DNA of 5,004 nucleotides, from contig JALRGZ010000315.1 of NCBI GenBank assembly GCA_023253295.1, forward strand, positions 1-5,004, written 5' to 3'. The position numbers and the translations under genes were made by a program. Positions 1-5,004 of the stretch are shown here, piece by piece (position 1 is the first letter of the stretch; each line of letters opens with the position of its first letter). The notes beneath the pieces are model-generated. The model was not told the DNA's origin. It worked only from the letters and a program-made list of their open reading frames with translations, and did no database searches. This DNA comes from Flavobacterium sp. (GTDB lineage Bacteria; Bacteroidota; Bacteroidia; Flavobacteriales; Flavobacteriaceae).

Positions 1-194
1 CCTGGAACAGAAATGAAGGTGACTCCAGATAAAGCAGTTCCAATCATCCCAAAAGCAACCAAATACCATTTAGCATTTTTATTAGCCGAAAAGAACGCTT
101 CATTTCCGTTATTGTTTTTACTTGTGAAATAGGCAATTGCAAATAAAATTGCAAAGTAAATAACCATAAGAGAAAGTATTGCAGCCGGAGTCAT
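1..194 (-). CDS. Sodium:solute symporter family protein, N-terminal fragment (runs off window start)
   Basis: Reading the minus strand from an ATG at 194-192 gives 64 codons open to the window edge. The protein starts MTPAAILSLMVIYFAILFAI, a first transmembrane helix (about residues 4-23). A short polar stretch rich in Asn and Lys follows (25-42), then the segment KWYLVAFGMIGTALSGVTF (42-60) leading into ISVP. That pattern is characteristic of the start of SSS-family (solute:sodium symporter) proteins, inner-membrane carriers that use the sodium gradient to import sugars, amino acids or similar solutes. Full-length members have about 500 residues, so roughly 87% is missing. The substrate cannot be read from this part. 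The gene is divergent from recR and shares the 195-337 spacer with it. The start is well supported because the helix begins right after it and no upstream in-frame extension is needed. Confidence 0.85.
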   Translation of the reverse strand, partial: MTPAAILSLMVIYFAILFAIAYFTSKNNNGNEAFFSANKNAKWYLVAFGMIGTALSGVTFISVP

Positions 195-337
195 TTTGAT
201 AATTTTAGTATTGCCAAAATACGATTTTTAAGGCAACAATTTATAGGCTAGTCATTTGGATTGAAACAGCATATAATTTTCGAAGGCTGGTTGGATTTAT
301 TCATTATTTCAATAAACAAATCGTTACATTTGCAACT
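195..337. other. Divergent intergenic spacer between symporter gene and recR
   Basis: This 143-bp AT-rich spacer separates two outward-facing genes and should hold the promoters of both. On the plus strand the only good match to the Bacteroidota -7 box is at 325-332. On the minus strand there is only an imperfect candidate (TATTTTG, complement of 215-221). I see no RNA gene, no strong hairpin and no repeat here. Confidence 0.7.
325..332 (+). promoter_or_regulatory. Putative Bacteroidota -7 promoter box for recR (TACATTTG)
   Basis: TACATTTG matches the Bacteroidota housekeeping sigma (SigABfr-type) -7 consensus TAnnTTTG exactly. No TTG lies at the expected -33 spacing of about 17-23 bases upstream, so the match is to half of the promoter only. 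The box ends just 5 bases before the recR ATG. Transcription would therefore start at or within a few bases of the start codon, implying a leaderless or nearly leaderless mRNA if this box is used. Confidence 0.5.
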
Positions 338-958
338 ATGGAATTTTCTTCAAAATTATTAGAAAAAGCAGTAAATGAAATTTCGCAATTGCCTGGGATT
401 GGTAAAAGAACGGCTTTGCGATTAGTATTGCATTTGTTGAAACAGCCAAAAGAACAAACGGGTTTTTTAACTCAGGCTTTGATGGCTATGCGTGAGGAGA
501 TTAAATTTTGCGAAAGCTGTCATAATATTTCAGATACCGCTATTTGCGAAATTTGTAGTAATGTGAATCGAAATCACGAAATGGTCTGTGTGGTGGAAGA
601 TATTCGTGATGTGATGGCGATTGAAAACACAGGACAGTTTAAAGGGGTTTATCATGTGTTGGGAGGGAAAATTTCACCTATTGATGGAGTTGGACCCAGT
701 CAGTTGAAAATTTCTACTTTAGTTGAAAAGGTGAAGTCAGGAAAGTTGAAAGAAGTTATCTTTGCTTTAAGTTCTACAATGGAAGGAGATACAACTAATT
801 TTTATATCTATAAACAAATTGCCGATTCAAATATTGTAATTTCAACCATTGCTCGTGGAATTGCTGTTGGAGACGAATTGGAATATGCCGATGAAGTGAC
901 TTTAGGACGCAGTATTTTGCAGCGTTTGCCTTTTGAGAAAGCAATTAAAAACAATTAA
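338..958 (+). CDS. recR: Recombination mediator protein RecR
   Basis: RecR is a cytoplasmic DNA-repair protein that acts with RecO (and RecF) to load RecA onto SSB-coated single-stranded DNA at gaps. The 206-residue product has the usual family length (about 200). In order it shows an N-terminal helix-hairpin-helix (about 10-34, with LPGIGKRTALRL), a four-cysteine zinc finger (C58, C61, C70, C73), and a Toprim domain beginning EMVCVVEDIRDVMAIE (81-96). The conserved TMEGDTT (147-153) follows, then a C-terminal segment GDELEYADEVTLGRSI (178-193) typical of RecR. All key elements are present, so the protein should be functional. The ATG at 338 places the first helix at the normal distance from the terminus. 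A -7 box lies only 5 bases upstream. The downstream capsule gene begins 69 bases after the stop and has its own candidate promoter box, so co-transcription is possible but not required. Confidence 0.98.
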   Translation: MEFSSKLLEKAVNEISQLPGIGKRTALRLVLHLLKQPKEQTGFLTQALMAMREEIKFCESCHNISDTAICEICSNVNRNHEMVCVVEDIRDVMAIENTGQFKGVYHVLGGKISPIDGVGPSQLKISTLVEKVKSGKLKEVIFALSSTMEGDTTNFYIYKQIADSNIVISTIARGIAVGDELEYADEVTLGRSILQRLPFEKAIKNN

Positions 959-979
959 CAGCTTAAATAATAACAAGGC

Positions 980-1020
980 TTTTAAGATAAAAAATGAAAA
1001 GCTATATTTGTTATCTAAAA
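980..1020. repeat. Imperfect inverted repeat flanking the promoter box of the export operon
   Basis: The left arm TTTTAAGATAA (980-990) and right arm TTATCTAAAA (1011-1020) are complementary over 10 base pairs, with one bulged A in the left arm. The 20-base spacer contains the TATATTTG box at its right end. The right arm lies where the transcript would start. It could be an operator or simply chance pairing in very AT-rich DNA; no function is shown. Confidence 0.35.
1003..1010 (+). promoter_or_regulatory. Putative Bacteroidota -7 promoter box for polysaccharide export operon (TATATTTG)
   Basis: TATATTTG is an exact match to the TAnnTTTG -7 consensus, 17 bases before the ATG of the export lipoprotein gene. 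At the expected -33 position (981-983, 19-base spacing) the sequence is TTT instead of TTG, a two-out-of-three match. Transcription from here would begin around 1015-1019 and leave a leader of only about 10 bases. This suggests that the export, kinase and epimerase genes can be transcribed independently of recR. Confidence 0.55.
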
Positions 1021-1027
1021 GAATAGA

Positions 1028-1816
1028 ATGACTAAGTATCTATTAGGTTTATTGCTAAGTGTTAGCGTGTTGTTTACTTCTTGTATTTCGACTCGTGACT
1101 TAGTCTATTTGCAAAACAAAAAAGAAACTACTGCCGAAACTACAATTTCTGAGGTAATGTCTAAGCCTTATCGATTGCAAACAAATGATGTTTTAAGTAT
1201 CAGTATTAAGGCCAATGATCCAAAGCTTGTTGAAATTTTTACTACCACCAATCAGGGAGAATCAGGAAGATCCGAAGCCGCTTTGTATTTTAACGGTTTT
1301 ACAGTTGACGATCATGGTAATATCCGAATGCCTATTTTAGGAGAATTTAATGTGATTGGCTATACTCTTGATGAAGTCAGACAACGAATCGAAAAGCAAT
1401 TACTTGCCGAGTATTTTAAAAAGGAAGCTAATATTTTCGTGATAGTAAAATTGGCCGGTTTCCGTTATACCATCAATGGCGAAGTAGGAAGTACTGGAAC
1501 AAAAACTTTGTTTCAGGAACATGTAAACATTATGGAAGCCATTGCTAATGCTGGAGATATTTCGTTGACAGGTAATAGAAAAGCAGTTACAATTATTAGA
1601 AAGACGCCAACGGGTAATGAAATGCATGATATCGATTTGACGGATAGTAATGTGGTTAATTCGCCGTATTATTATTTACAACCTAATGATTATATCTACG
1701 TAAAACCTCTAAAGCAAAAAACGTGGGGTACTGGGAAAACAGGGATAGAATCTTTAGGAACGATACTAACGTTGATATCGTTGTCCACTACAGTTTTTTT
1801 ATTATTAAAAAGGTAA
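1028..1816 (+). CDS. Wza-like polysaccharide export outer-membrane lipoprotein
   Basis: This is a probable outer-membrane component of a capsule/exopolysaccharide exporter that works with the Wzc-like kinase encoded next. The 262-residue protein starts with a lipoprotein signal (MTKYLLGLLLSVSVLFTSC), with the acylated cysteine expected at C19. A Poly_export (PF02563-type) domain spans about 45-130, including KPYRLQTNDVLSISIKAND and the later pair HGNIRMPILGEFNVIGYT / LDEVRQRIEKQL. One SLBB-type ligand-binding domain spans about 140-230 (FRYTINGEVGSTGTKTLF to YYLQPNDYIYVKPL). The C-terminus ends in a hydrophobic stretch (about 243-260, LGTILTLISLSTTVFLLL) followed by KR. Escherichia coli Wza has about 379 residues, so this is a shorter form with fewer SLBB modules, which from family knowledge is common in Bacteroidota. 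The stop is 16 bases before the kinase ATG, indicating an operon. The function call is firm; the exported polymer is unknown. Confidence 0.92.
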   Translation: MTKYLLGLLLSVSVLFTSCISTRDLVYLQNKKETTAETTISEVMSKPYRLQTNDVLSISIKANDPKLVEIFTTTNQGESGRSEAALYFNGFTVDDHGNIRMPILGEFNVIGYTLDEVRQRIEKQLLAEYFKKEANIFVIVKLAGFRYTINGEVGSTGTKTLFQEHVNIMEAIANAGDISLTGNRKAVTIIRKTPTGNEMHDIDLTDSNVVNSPYYYLQPNDYIYVKPLKQKTWGTGKTGIESLGTILTLISLSTTVFLLLKR

Positions 1817-1832
1817 AATACATTTTGAGCGA

Positions 1833-4286
1833 ATGTTAGATATAAAAGACTTTTCCATTTTTGAAAACCAAGTTAGTTTTGATTTCAAAGGCTTATTAAT
1901 AAAAATATTGAGCTATTGGAAATGGTTTTTAGTGAGTTTAATTATTGCTTTATCGATAGCTTATCAGGTAAATATTCGTAAAGAAAAAATTTACCAAATG
2001 GAGACTTTAATTTCTATTAAAGAAGAAAGTAATCCCTTGTTTACTTCTAATACCAGTTTAACGTTCAATTGGGGCGGCGTCTCCGATCAAATGCAAACCA
2101 TTTCTACTACTTTGCAATCTCGTTCTCATAACGAATTAGTGGTGGATCAACTACAATTTTACATTGACTATCTGGAACAAAAAAAATATAATTTAGTTGA
2201 TGCATATGGTGCTGTTCCTTTTTATGTTGCTATCGACAAAAATAAAGGACAGTTGGCAGGAAACCTGATTAGTATTACTTTTTTGAGTGAAACAGAATAT
2301 CAGATTAAAATTCCGTTTGAAAATAGTTCGGCTTCCTTACTAACCTATCTGGATAATACCTATAGTTCAACAGCTGTAACGGTTGGAGATTTTGTTAAAA
2401 AGTATAAAGTGGGCGAACAGGTTTCGTTACCATTTCTACATTGGAAATTATATATAAAAGAGAATTTCGGTTTTTACAAAGGCAAGGAATATTTTGTGCG
2501 ATTCAATGATTTTAATGGTACTGTTTCGCGTTATAAAGGAATTAGTGTAGATCCTGATGAAAAAGGAGCTTCAATCCTGACGTTGAGATTGCAAGGAACT
2601 AACAAAGCCCGAATGGTTGAGTATCTTAATTCGACGGTTAAGATGCTTATTAAAAGGCAATTAGATAGTAAAAATCAGTTTGCGACGAATACCATAGCTT
2701 TTATAGACAGTACTCTGGTGGCTATGGAATCGCAATTAAAAACCGCTGGTGAAGAATTGAAATCTTTCAAAAAAGGAAAAGATATTCCTAATTTAGAAGA
2801 TGGAGGAGCTCGATTTTCGGATAAAATTTTGCAATACGATGTAGAGAAAGACGCCATTGCCAGAAAGATTTCGTATTACAATTCGCTTAAGGCGTATTTG
2901 AAAAACAGTGTTGATTACGCTAAACTTCCGGCTCCATCCGTAGCAGGTATTGATGATCCTAATGTAGTGGCTAATATTTCGAAGTTGATTGCACTTTCAA
3001 CTCAACGTTCGGAAATGGCTTATGCCGTGAAAAGTGATAAGATTTTCAGGGATTTTGATAGTCAGATGGAGGCAATTAAAAGTGTTCTGTTAGAAAATAT
3101 TGCCACTGCAAAATCGGCTTTGCAATTTGATTTAGGATTGGTAAATAGCAAAATCAATCAGGCGGAAGGGAATATAAAAAGATTGCCTGATGACCAACAG
3201 GAGTTGATTAAAATTAAAAGAAAATATGATTTAAGTGATAATATCTACAGTACTTTTCTTCAAAAAAGAAGTGAAGCTGATATTGTTAAAGCAGCCAATT
3301 TATCGGATATCCATTTTATTGATCCGGCTAAGGATGTTGGAGGAGGTTTAATCGGACCTAAGACCTCGGTAAATTATGTGTTGGCTGTTTTTCTGGGAAT
3401 AACAATTCCTTTAATATTTATTTTCATTCTCTTTTTTATTAACAATTCAGTTCAAAATGCTGAAGATGTAAGCAAACAAACTCAAATTCCTTTAATAGGC
3501 GTAGTAGGGGTTTATAAAGAGAATGGTGAATTGGCTGTGTTTGAAAAACCCAAATCGGCTTTGTCAGAATCCTTTAGAGCAATTCGTTCTTCATTGCAAT
3601 TCTTGTACAAAAAACAGCATGTGGAAGGAGGAAAGACTTTGATGATTACCTCTTCTATTAGTGGTGAAGGAAAGACTTTTTGTTCGATTAATATCGCTAC
3701 TGTTTTTGCTTTAAGCGAAAAGAAAACAGTGATTGTAGGTTTGGATTTGAGAAAACCAAAATTGGCTCAGGAATTTAATTTGTCAAATGACCTAGGTGCG
3801 GTTAATTATTTAATCAAACAAAAAGGACTCAAAGAAATAATCAACCATACTCAAATCCCTTTTTTAGATGTGATTCTTTCCGGGCCTGTTCCACCGAATC
3901 CTTCCGAATTAATCATTGGTGAAGCTATGAGTGATTTGATGGATGAATTGAAAAAAGAATACGATTATATCATTTTAGATACTCCGCCTGTTGGTTTAGT
4001 TTCGGATTCTCTGGAACTGGGGCAATATGCGGATGTGACTTTGTATATTGTGAGACAGAATATTACCAAAAAAGAAATGATTCCTCTTTTGAATAACAGG
4101 GTAAAACGTGGGGAAATGAAAAATGTGAGTATTATTCTGAATGGCTTTGAAAATAAGGCAAAATACGGCTCAGCCTATAGTTATGGTTATGGCTACGGTT
4201 ATGGAGACTATTCAAATGGCTATCATGAGGAAGAAAAACCTAAAGGCTTCATCCAAAAAATACTAAACAAGGTTAGAAAAAGCTAG
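1833..4286 (+). CDS. Wzc-like polysaccharide chain-length regulator / tyrosine autokinase (BY-kinase)
   Basis: This 817-residue inner-membrane protein combines a polysaccharide co-polymerase with a bacterial tyrosine kinase; by cycles of autophosphorylation such proteins control capsule polymerisation and export. It begins with a Wzz-type region and a first membrane helix (about 28-46). A large periplasmic part follows with likely coiled coils (about 285-345 and 405-465), then a GNVR-type segment containing RLPDDQQ (450-456). The second membrane helix lies at about 513-537. The cytoplasmic kinase shows ExxRxxR (E579, R582, R585; oligomerisation), Walker A SISGEGKT (608-615, K614), Walker A' GLDLRKP (636-642) and Walker B YIILDTPP (712-719, D716). 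A tail with eight tyrosines (778-797) ends the domain. The first Asp of the usual Walker A' DxD is Gly636. The ATG at 1833 gives the short cytoplasmic N-terminus expected. Membrane and kinase parts are in one chain, as in Gram-negative Wzc. Its gene lies between the exporter and a sugar epimerase, and no cognate phosphatase gene is visible. Confidence 0.95.
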   Translation: MLDIKDFSIFENQVSFDFKGLLIKILSYWKWFLVSLIIALSIAYQVNIRKEKIYQMETLISIKEESNPLFTSNTSLTFNWGGVSDQMQTISTTLQSRSHNELVVDQLQFYIDYLEQKKYNLVDAYGAVPFYVAIDKNKGQLAGNLISITFLSETEYQIKIPFENSSASLLTYLDNTYSSTAVTVGDFVKKYKVGEQVSLPFLHWKLYIKENFGFYKGKEYFVRFNDFNGTVSRYKGISVDPDEKGASILTLRLQGTNKARMVEYLNSTVKMLIKRQLDSKNQFATNTIAFIDSTLVAMESQLKTAGEELKSFKKGKDIPNLEDGGARFSDKILQYDVEKDAIARKISYYNSLKAYLKNSVDYAKLPAPSVAGIDDPNVVANISKLIALSTQRSEMAYAVKSDKIFRDFDSQMEAIKSVLLENIATAKSALQFDLGLVNSKINQAEGNIKRLPDDQQELIKIKRKYDLSDNIYSTFLQKRSEADIVKAANLSDIHFIDPAKDVGGGLIGPKTSVNYVLAVFLGITIPLIFIFILFFINNSVQNAEDVSKQTQIPLIGVVGVYKENGELAVFEKPKSALSESFRAIRSSLQFLYKKQHVEGGKTLMITSSISGEGKTFCSINIATVFALSEKKTVIVGLDLRKPKLAQEFNLSNDLGAVNYLIKQKGLKEIINHTQIPFLDVILSGPVPPNPSELIIGEAMSDLMDELKKEYDYIILDTPPVGLVSDSLELGQYADVTLYIVRQNITKKEMIPLLNNRVKRGEMKNVSIILNGFENKAKYGSAYSYGYGYGYGDYSNGYHEEEKPKGFIQKILNKVRKS
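4164..4223 (+). other. C-terminal tyrosine cluster of the BY-kinase
   Basis: Residues 778-797 of the kinase contain eight tyrosines (778, 782, 784, 786, 788, 790, 793, 797), with a regular Tyr-Gly alternation at 784-791. In this kinase family such a tail is the site of trans-autophosphorylation between subunits of the cytoplasmic ring. At DNA level it is a short run of TAT/TAC-GGT/GGC codons with mixed synonymous use, so it does not look like a recent slippage product. Confidence 0.85.
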
Positions 4287-4308
4287 TAAAAAATTTTAAA
4301 ATAAGAGA

Positions 4309-5004
4309 ATGAGAGAAATAACTAATTATACTATTTTAATAACAGGAGGAGCGGGTTTTATAGGTTCTAATTTGTGTGAATATTTTTTAGCAAAGGGAAA
4401 CAAAGTGATTTGTTTGGATAACTTTGCTACGGGACACCAACATAATTTAAATAGTTGTATTCCTAATCCCAACTTTACTTTAATAGAAGGAGATATCAGG
4501 AATTATGAAGATTGTCAAAAAGCAGTTCAGGGAGTCGATTATGTGTTGCATCAGGCAGCTTTAGGTTCGGTGCCACGTTCTATTAATGATCCGATAACCA
4601 CCAATGACGTAAATGTTTCTGGATTTTTGAATATGTTACAGGCAGCTACTGAGGCTAAGGTAAAACGTTTCGTTTATGCCGCTAGTTCTTCTACTTATGG
4701 GGATTCGGTTGGCTTGCCAAAGGTAGAAGAGGTGATTGGAAAACCACTTTCGCCTTATGCAATTACCAAATATGTGAACGAATTGTATGCTGAAATTTTC
4801 AGTAGAACAGATGATGGAAAAATTTATCAAAGACCATTTGGAGGTATGACAAAGAATTATGGTAATGGAATAGTTCAAAGAACATGTGCTGCAGCAGACA
4901 GAACAGGCCATGCTATCCTTCACACACTTTATGGTCAGGCTTTAAAACATAATACTGAATTTTTTATTGAATACTTCGCTCTAGATTTAATAATGAAAAA
5001 TGGT
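4309..5004 (+). CDS. Chimeric open frame: WbpP/TviC-type UDP-GlcNAc 4-epimerase N-terminal half joined to SdhA fragment (runs off window end)
   Basis: From the ATG at 4309 the frame stays open for 232 codons to the last base. Residues 1-166 are the N-terminal half of an extended-SDR nucleotide-sugar epimerase. Visible are the NAD-binding glycine motif TGGAGFIG (12-19), the acidic LDNFATGHQ (36-44), GDIRN (61-65), HQAALGSVPRSINDP (81-95), the serine cluster AASSSTYGD (124-132) and catalytic YxxxK (Y150, K154). LDNFATGHQ and SVPRSINDPITT are close to Pseudomonas WbpP and Salmonella TviC, which interconvert UDP-GlcNAc/GalNAc or their uronic acids for surface polysaccharide. Those proteins have about 340 residues, so here the C-terminal sugar-binding half is missing. 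From about residue 164 the sequence is SdhA instead. The start lies 22 bases after the kinase stop, consistent with the same operon. The epimerase assignment is firm for the first half; I infer that the fused product is an artefact or non-functional. Confidence 0.85.
   Translation, partial: MREITNYTILITGGAGFIGSNLCEYFLAKGNKVICLDNFATGHQHNLNSCIPNPNFTLIEGDIRNYEDCQKAVQGVDYVLHQAALGSVPRSINDPITTNDVNVSGFLNMLQAATEAKVKRFVYAASSSTYGDSVGLPKVEEVIGKPLSPYAITKYVNELYAEIFSRTDDGKIYQRPFGGMTKNYGNGIVQRTCAAADRTGHAILHTLYGQALKHNTEFFIEYFALDLIMKNG
4795..4809 (+). other. Chimera junction between epimerase and sdhA sequence
   Basis: The bases ATTTTCAGTAGAACA encode Ile-Phe-Ser-Arg-Thr. WbpP-type epimerases continue YA-[ED]-[VI]-FS-[RK] after the catalytic YxxxK region, while SdhA has FSR just before the acidic DDGKIYQRPFGG. 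The Phe-Ser-Arg codons (4798-4806) can therefore belong to either parent, which is the signature of a join at a short shared sequence. The exact breakpoint cannot be placed more finely from this window alone. Confidence 0.8.
4798..5004 (+). pseudogene. sdhA: Internal fragment of succinate dehydrogenase flavoprotein subunit (alphaproteobacterial/mitochondrial type)
   Basis: The 69 codons read FSRTDDGKIYQRPFGGMTKN, then YGNGIVQRTCAAADRTGHAI, then LHTLYGQALKHNTEFFIEYF, and end ALDLIMKNG. This corresponds to the stretch FSRLDDGRIYQRPFGG to ALDLV of E. coli SdhA (roughly residues 115-185 of 588) and is even closer to the forms I recall for Rickettsia, SAR11 and mitochondria. SdhA carries FAD and oxidises succinate to fumarate in respiratory complex II. 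This part includes the conserved QRPFGG and ADRTGHALLHTLY-like segments near the flavin site. The Rossmann start with the FAD-binding glycines and the covalent-flavin histidine is absent, because the preceding sequence is an epimerase. All four arginines after the join are AGA, unlike the mixed CGT/AGA/AGG use before it. The source is probably an AT-rich alphaproteobacterium. Confidence 0.85.

Noticed and set aside
215..221. TATTTTG on the minus strand as promoter box for the symporter gene
   Set aside because: It is one base short of TAnnTTTG, and the nearest upstream TTG has a spacing of about 15, outside the usual range. It is too weak to list as a feature.
272..277. TATAAT as a sigma-70 -10 box for recR
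   Set aside because: Bacteroidota use a different -7 consensus and there is no suitably spaced -35 box. TATAAT is expected by chance in AT-rich DNA.
977..1003. Hairpin GGCTTTT / AAAAGCT as a recR terminator
   Set aside because: The stem is only 6-7 pairs, mostly A-T, has a 13-base loop and no following T run, and overlaps the promoter box.
994..1026. Ten-codon open frame (MKSYICYLKE) ending one base before the export gene ATG, as a leader peptide
   Set aside because: It overlaps the candidate -7 box, so its start codon would lie upstream of the expected transcript start. It has no coding signature.
1400..1627. Open frame on the minus strand inside the export gene
   Set aside because: It is antisense to a well-supported gene, and its cysteine/serine-rich translation resembles no known family.
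2675..2857. Open frame on the minus strand inside the kinase gene
   Set aside because: It is a short antisense shadow of the kinase coding sequence with no recognisable domain.
4636..4923. Open frame on the minus strand across the epimerase/SdhA junction
   Set aside because: It spans the chimeric join and is antisense to two recognisable coding segments, with no protein-like features.
4309..5004. A new bifunctional epimerase-succinate dehydrogenase enzyme
   Set aside because: Both partners are cut inside essential domains, with no linker and a shared FSR at the join, and the halves point to different phyla. A chimera explains all of this more simply.

Overview
The window looks like AT-rich DNA of a member of the Bacteroidota, most likely Flavobacteriaceae, up to about position 4800. 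The evidence is the low GC content, two matches to the Bacteroidota -7 promoter box TAnnTTTG upstream of genes, A-rich leaders without clear Shine-Dalgarno sites, and flavobacterial-type protein sequences. The last ~200 bases do not fit this source: they encode part of a succinate dehydrogenase flavoprotein of alphaproteobacterial/mitochondrial type.

Layout. Positions 1-194 (minus strand) hold the N-terminal 64 codons of a sodium:solute symporter. A 143-bp divergent spacer follows. Then come recR (338-958), a Wza-like outer-membrane polysaccharide export lipoprotein (1028-1816), a Wzc-like chain-length regulator and tyrosine autokinase (1833-4286), and an open frame from 4309 to the end of the window. 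That frame begins as a WbpP/TviC-type UDP-N-acetylhexosamine 4-epimerase of the extended SDR family. The export, kinase and epimerase genes are separated by only 16 and 22 bases and look like the start of a capsule or exopolysaccharide operon. The kinase and the export lipoprotein would form a trans-envelope Wzx/Wzy-type export apparatus, and the epimerase would supply a nucleotide sugar. RecR is a recombination-repair housekeeping protein that happens to lie upstream.

Main observation. At about 4798-4806 the epimerase changes, in frame and within one shared Phe-Ser-Arg tripeptide, into the interior of SdhA, and stays open to the last base. The epimerase loses its C-terminal substrate-binding half, while SdhA lacks its N-terminal FAD-binding start. 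The SdhA part is not the type Bacteroidota normally carry. The simplest reading is a cross-phylum chimera made by microhomology (metagenome assembly, amplification or cloning), not a new bifunctional enzyme. I did not find a convincing novel biological system. The remaining points of interest are modest: a possible leaderless recR mRNA, an inverted repeat around the capsule-operon promoter box, and unusual residues in the kinase.
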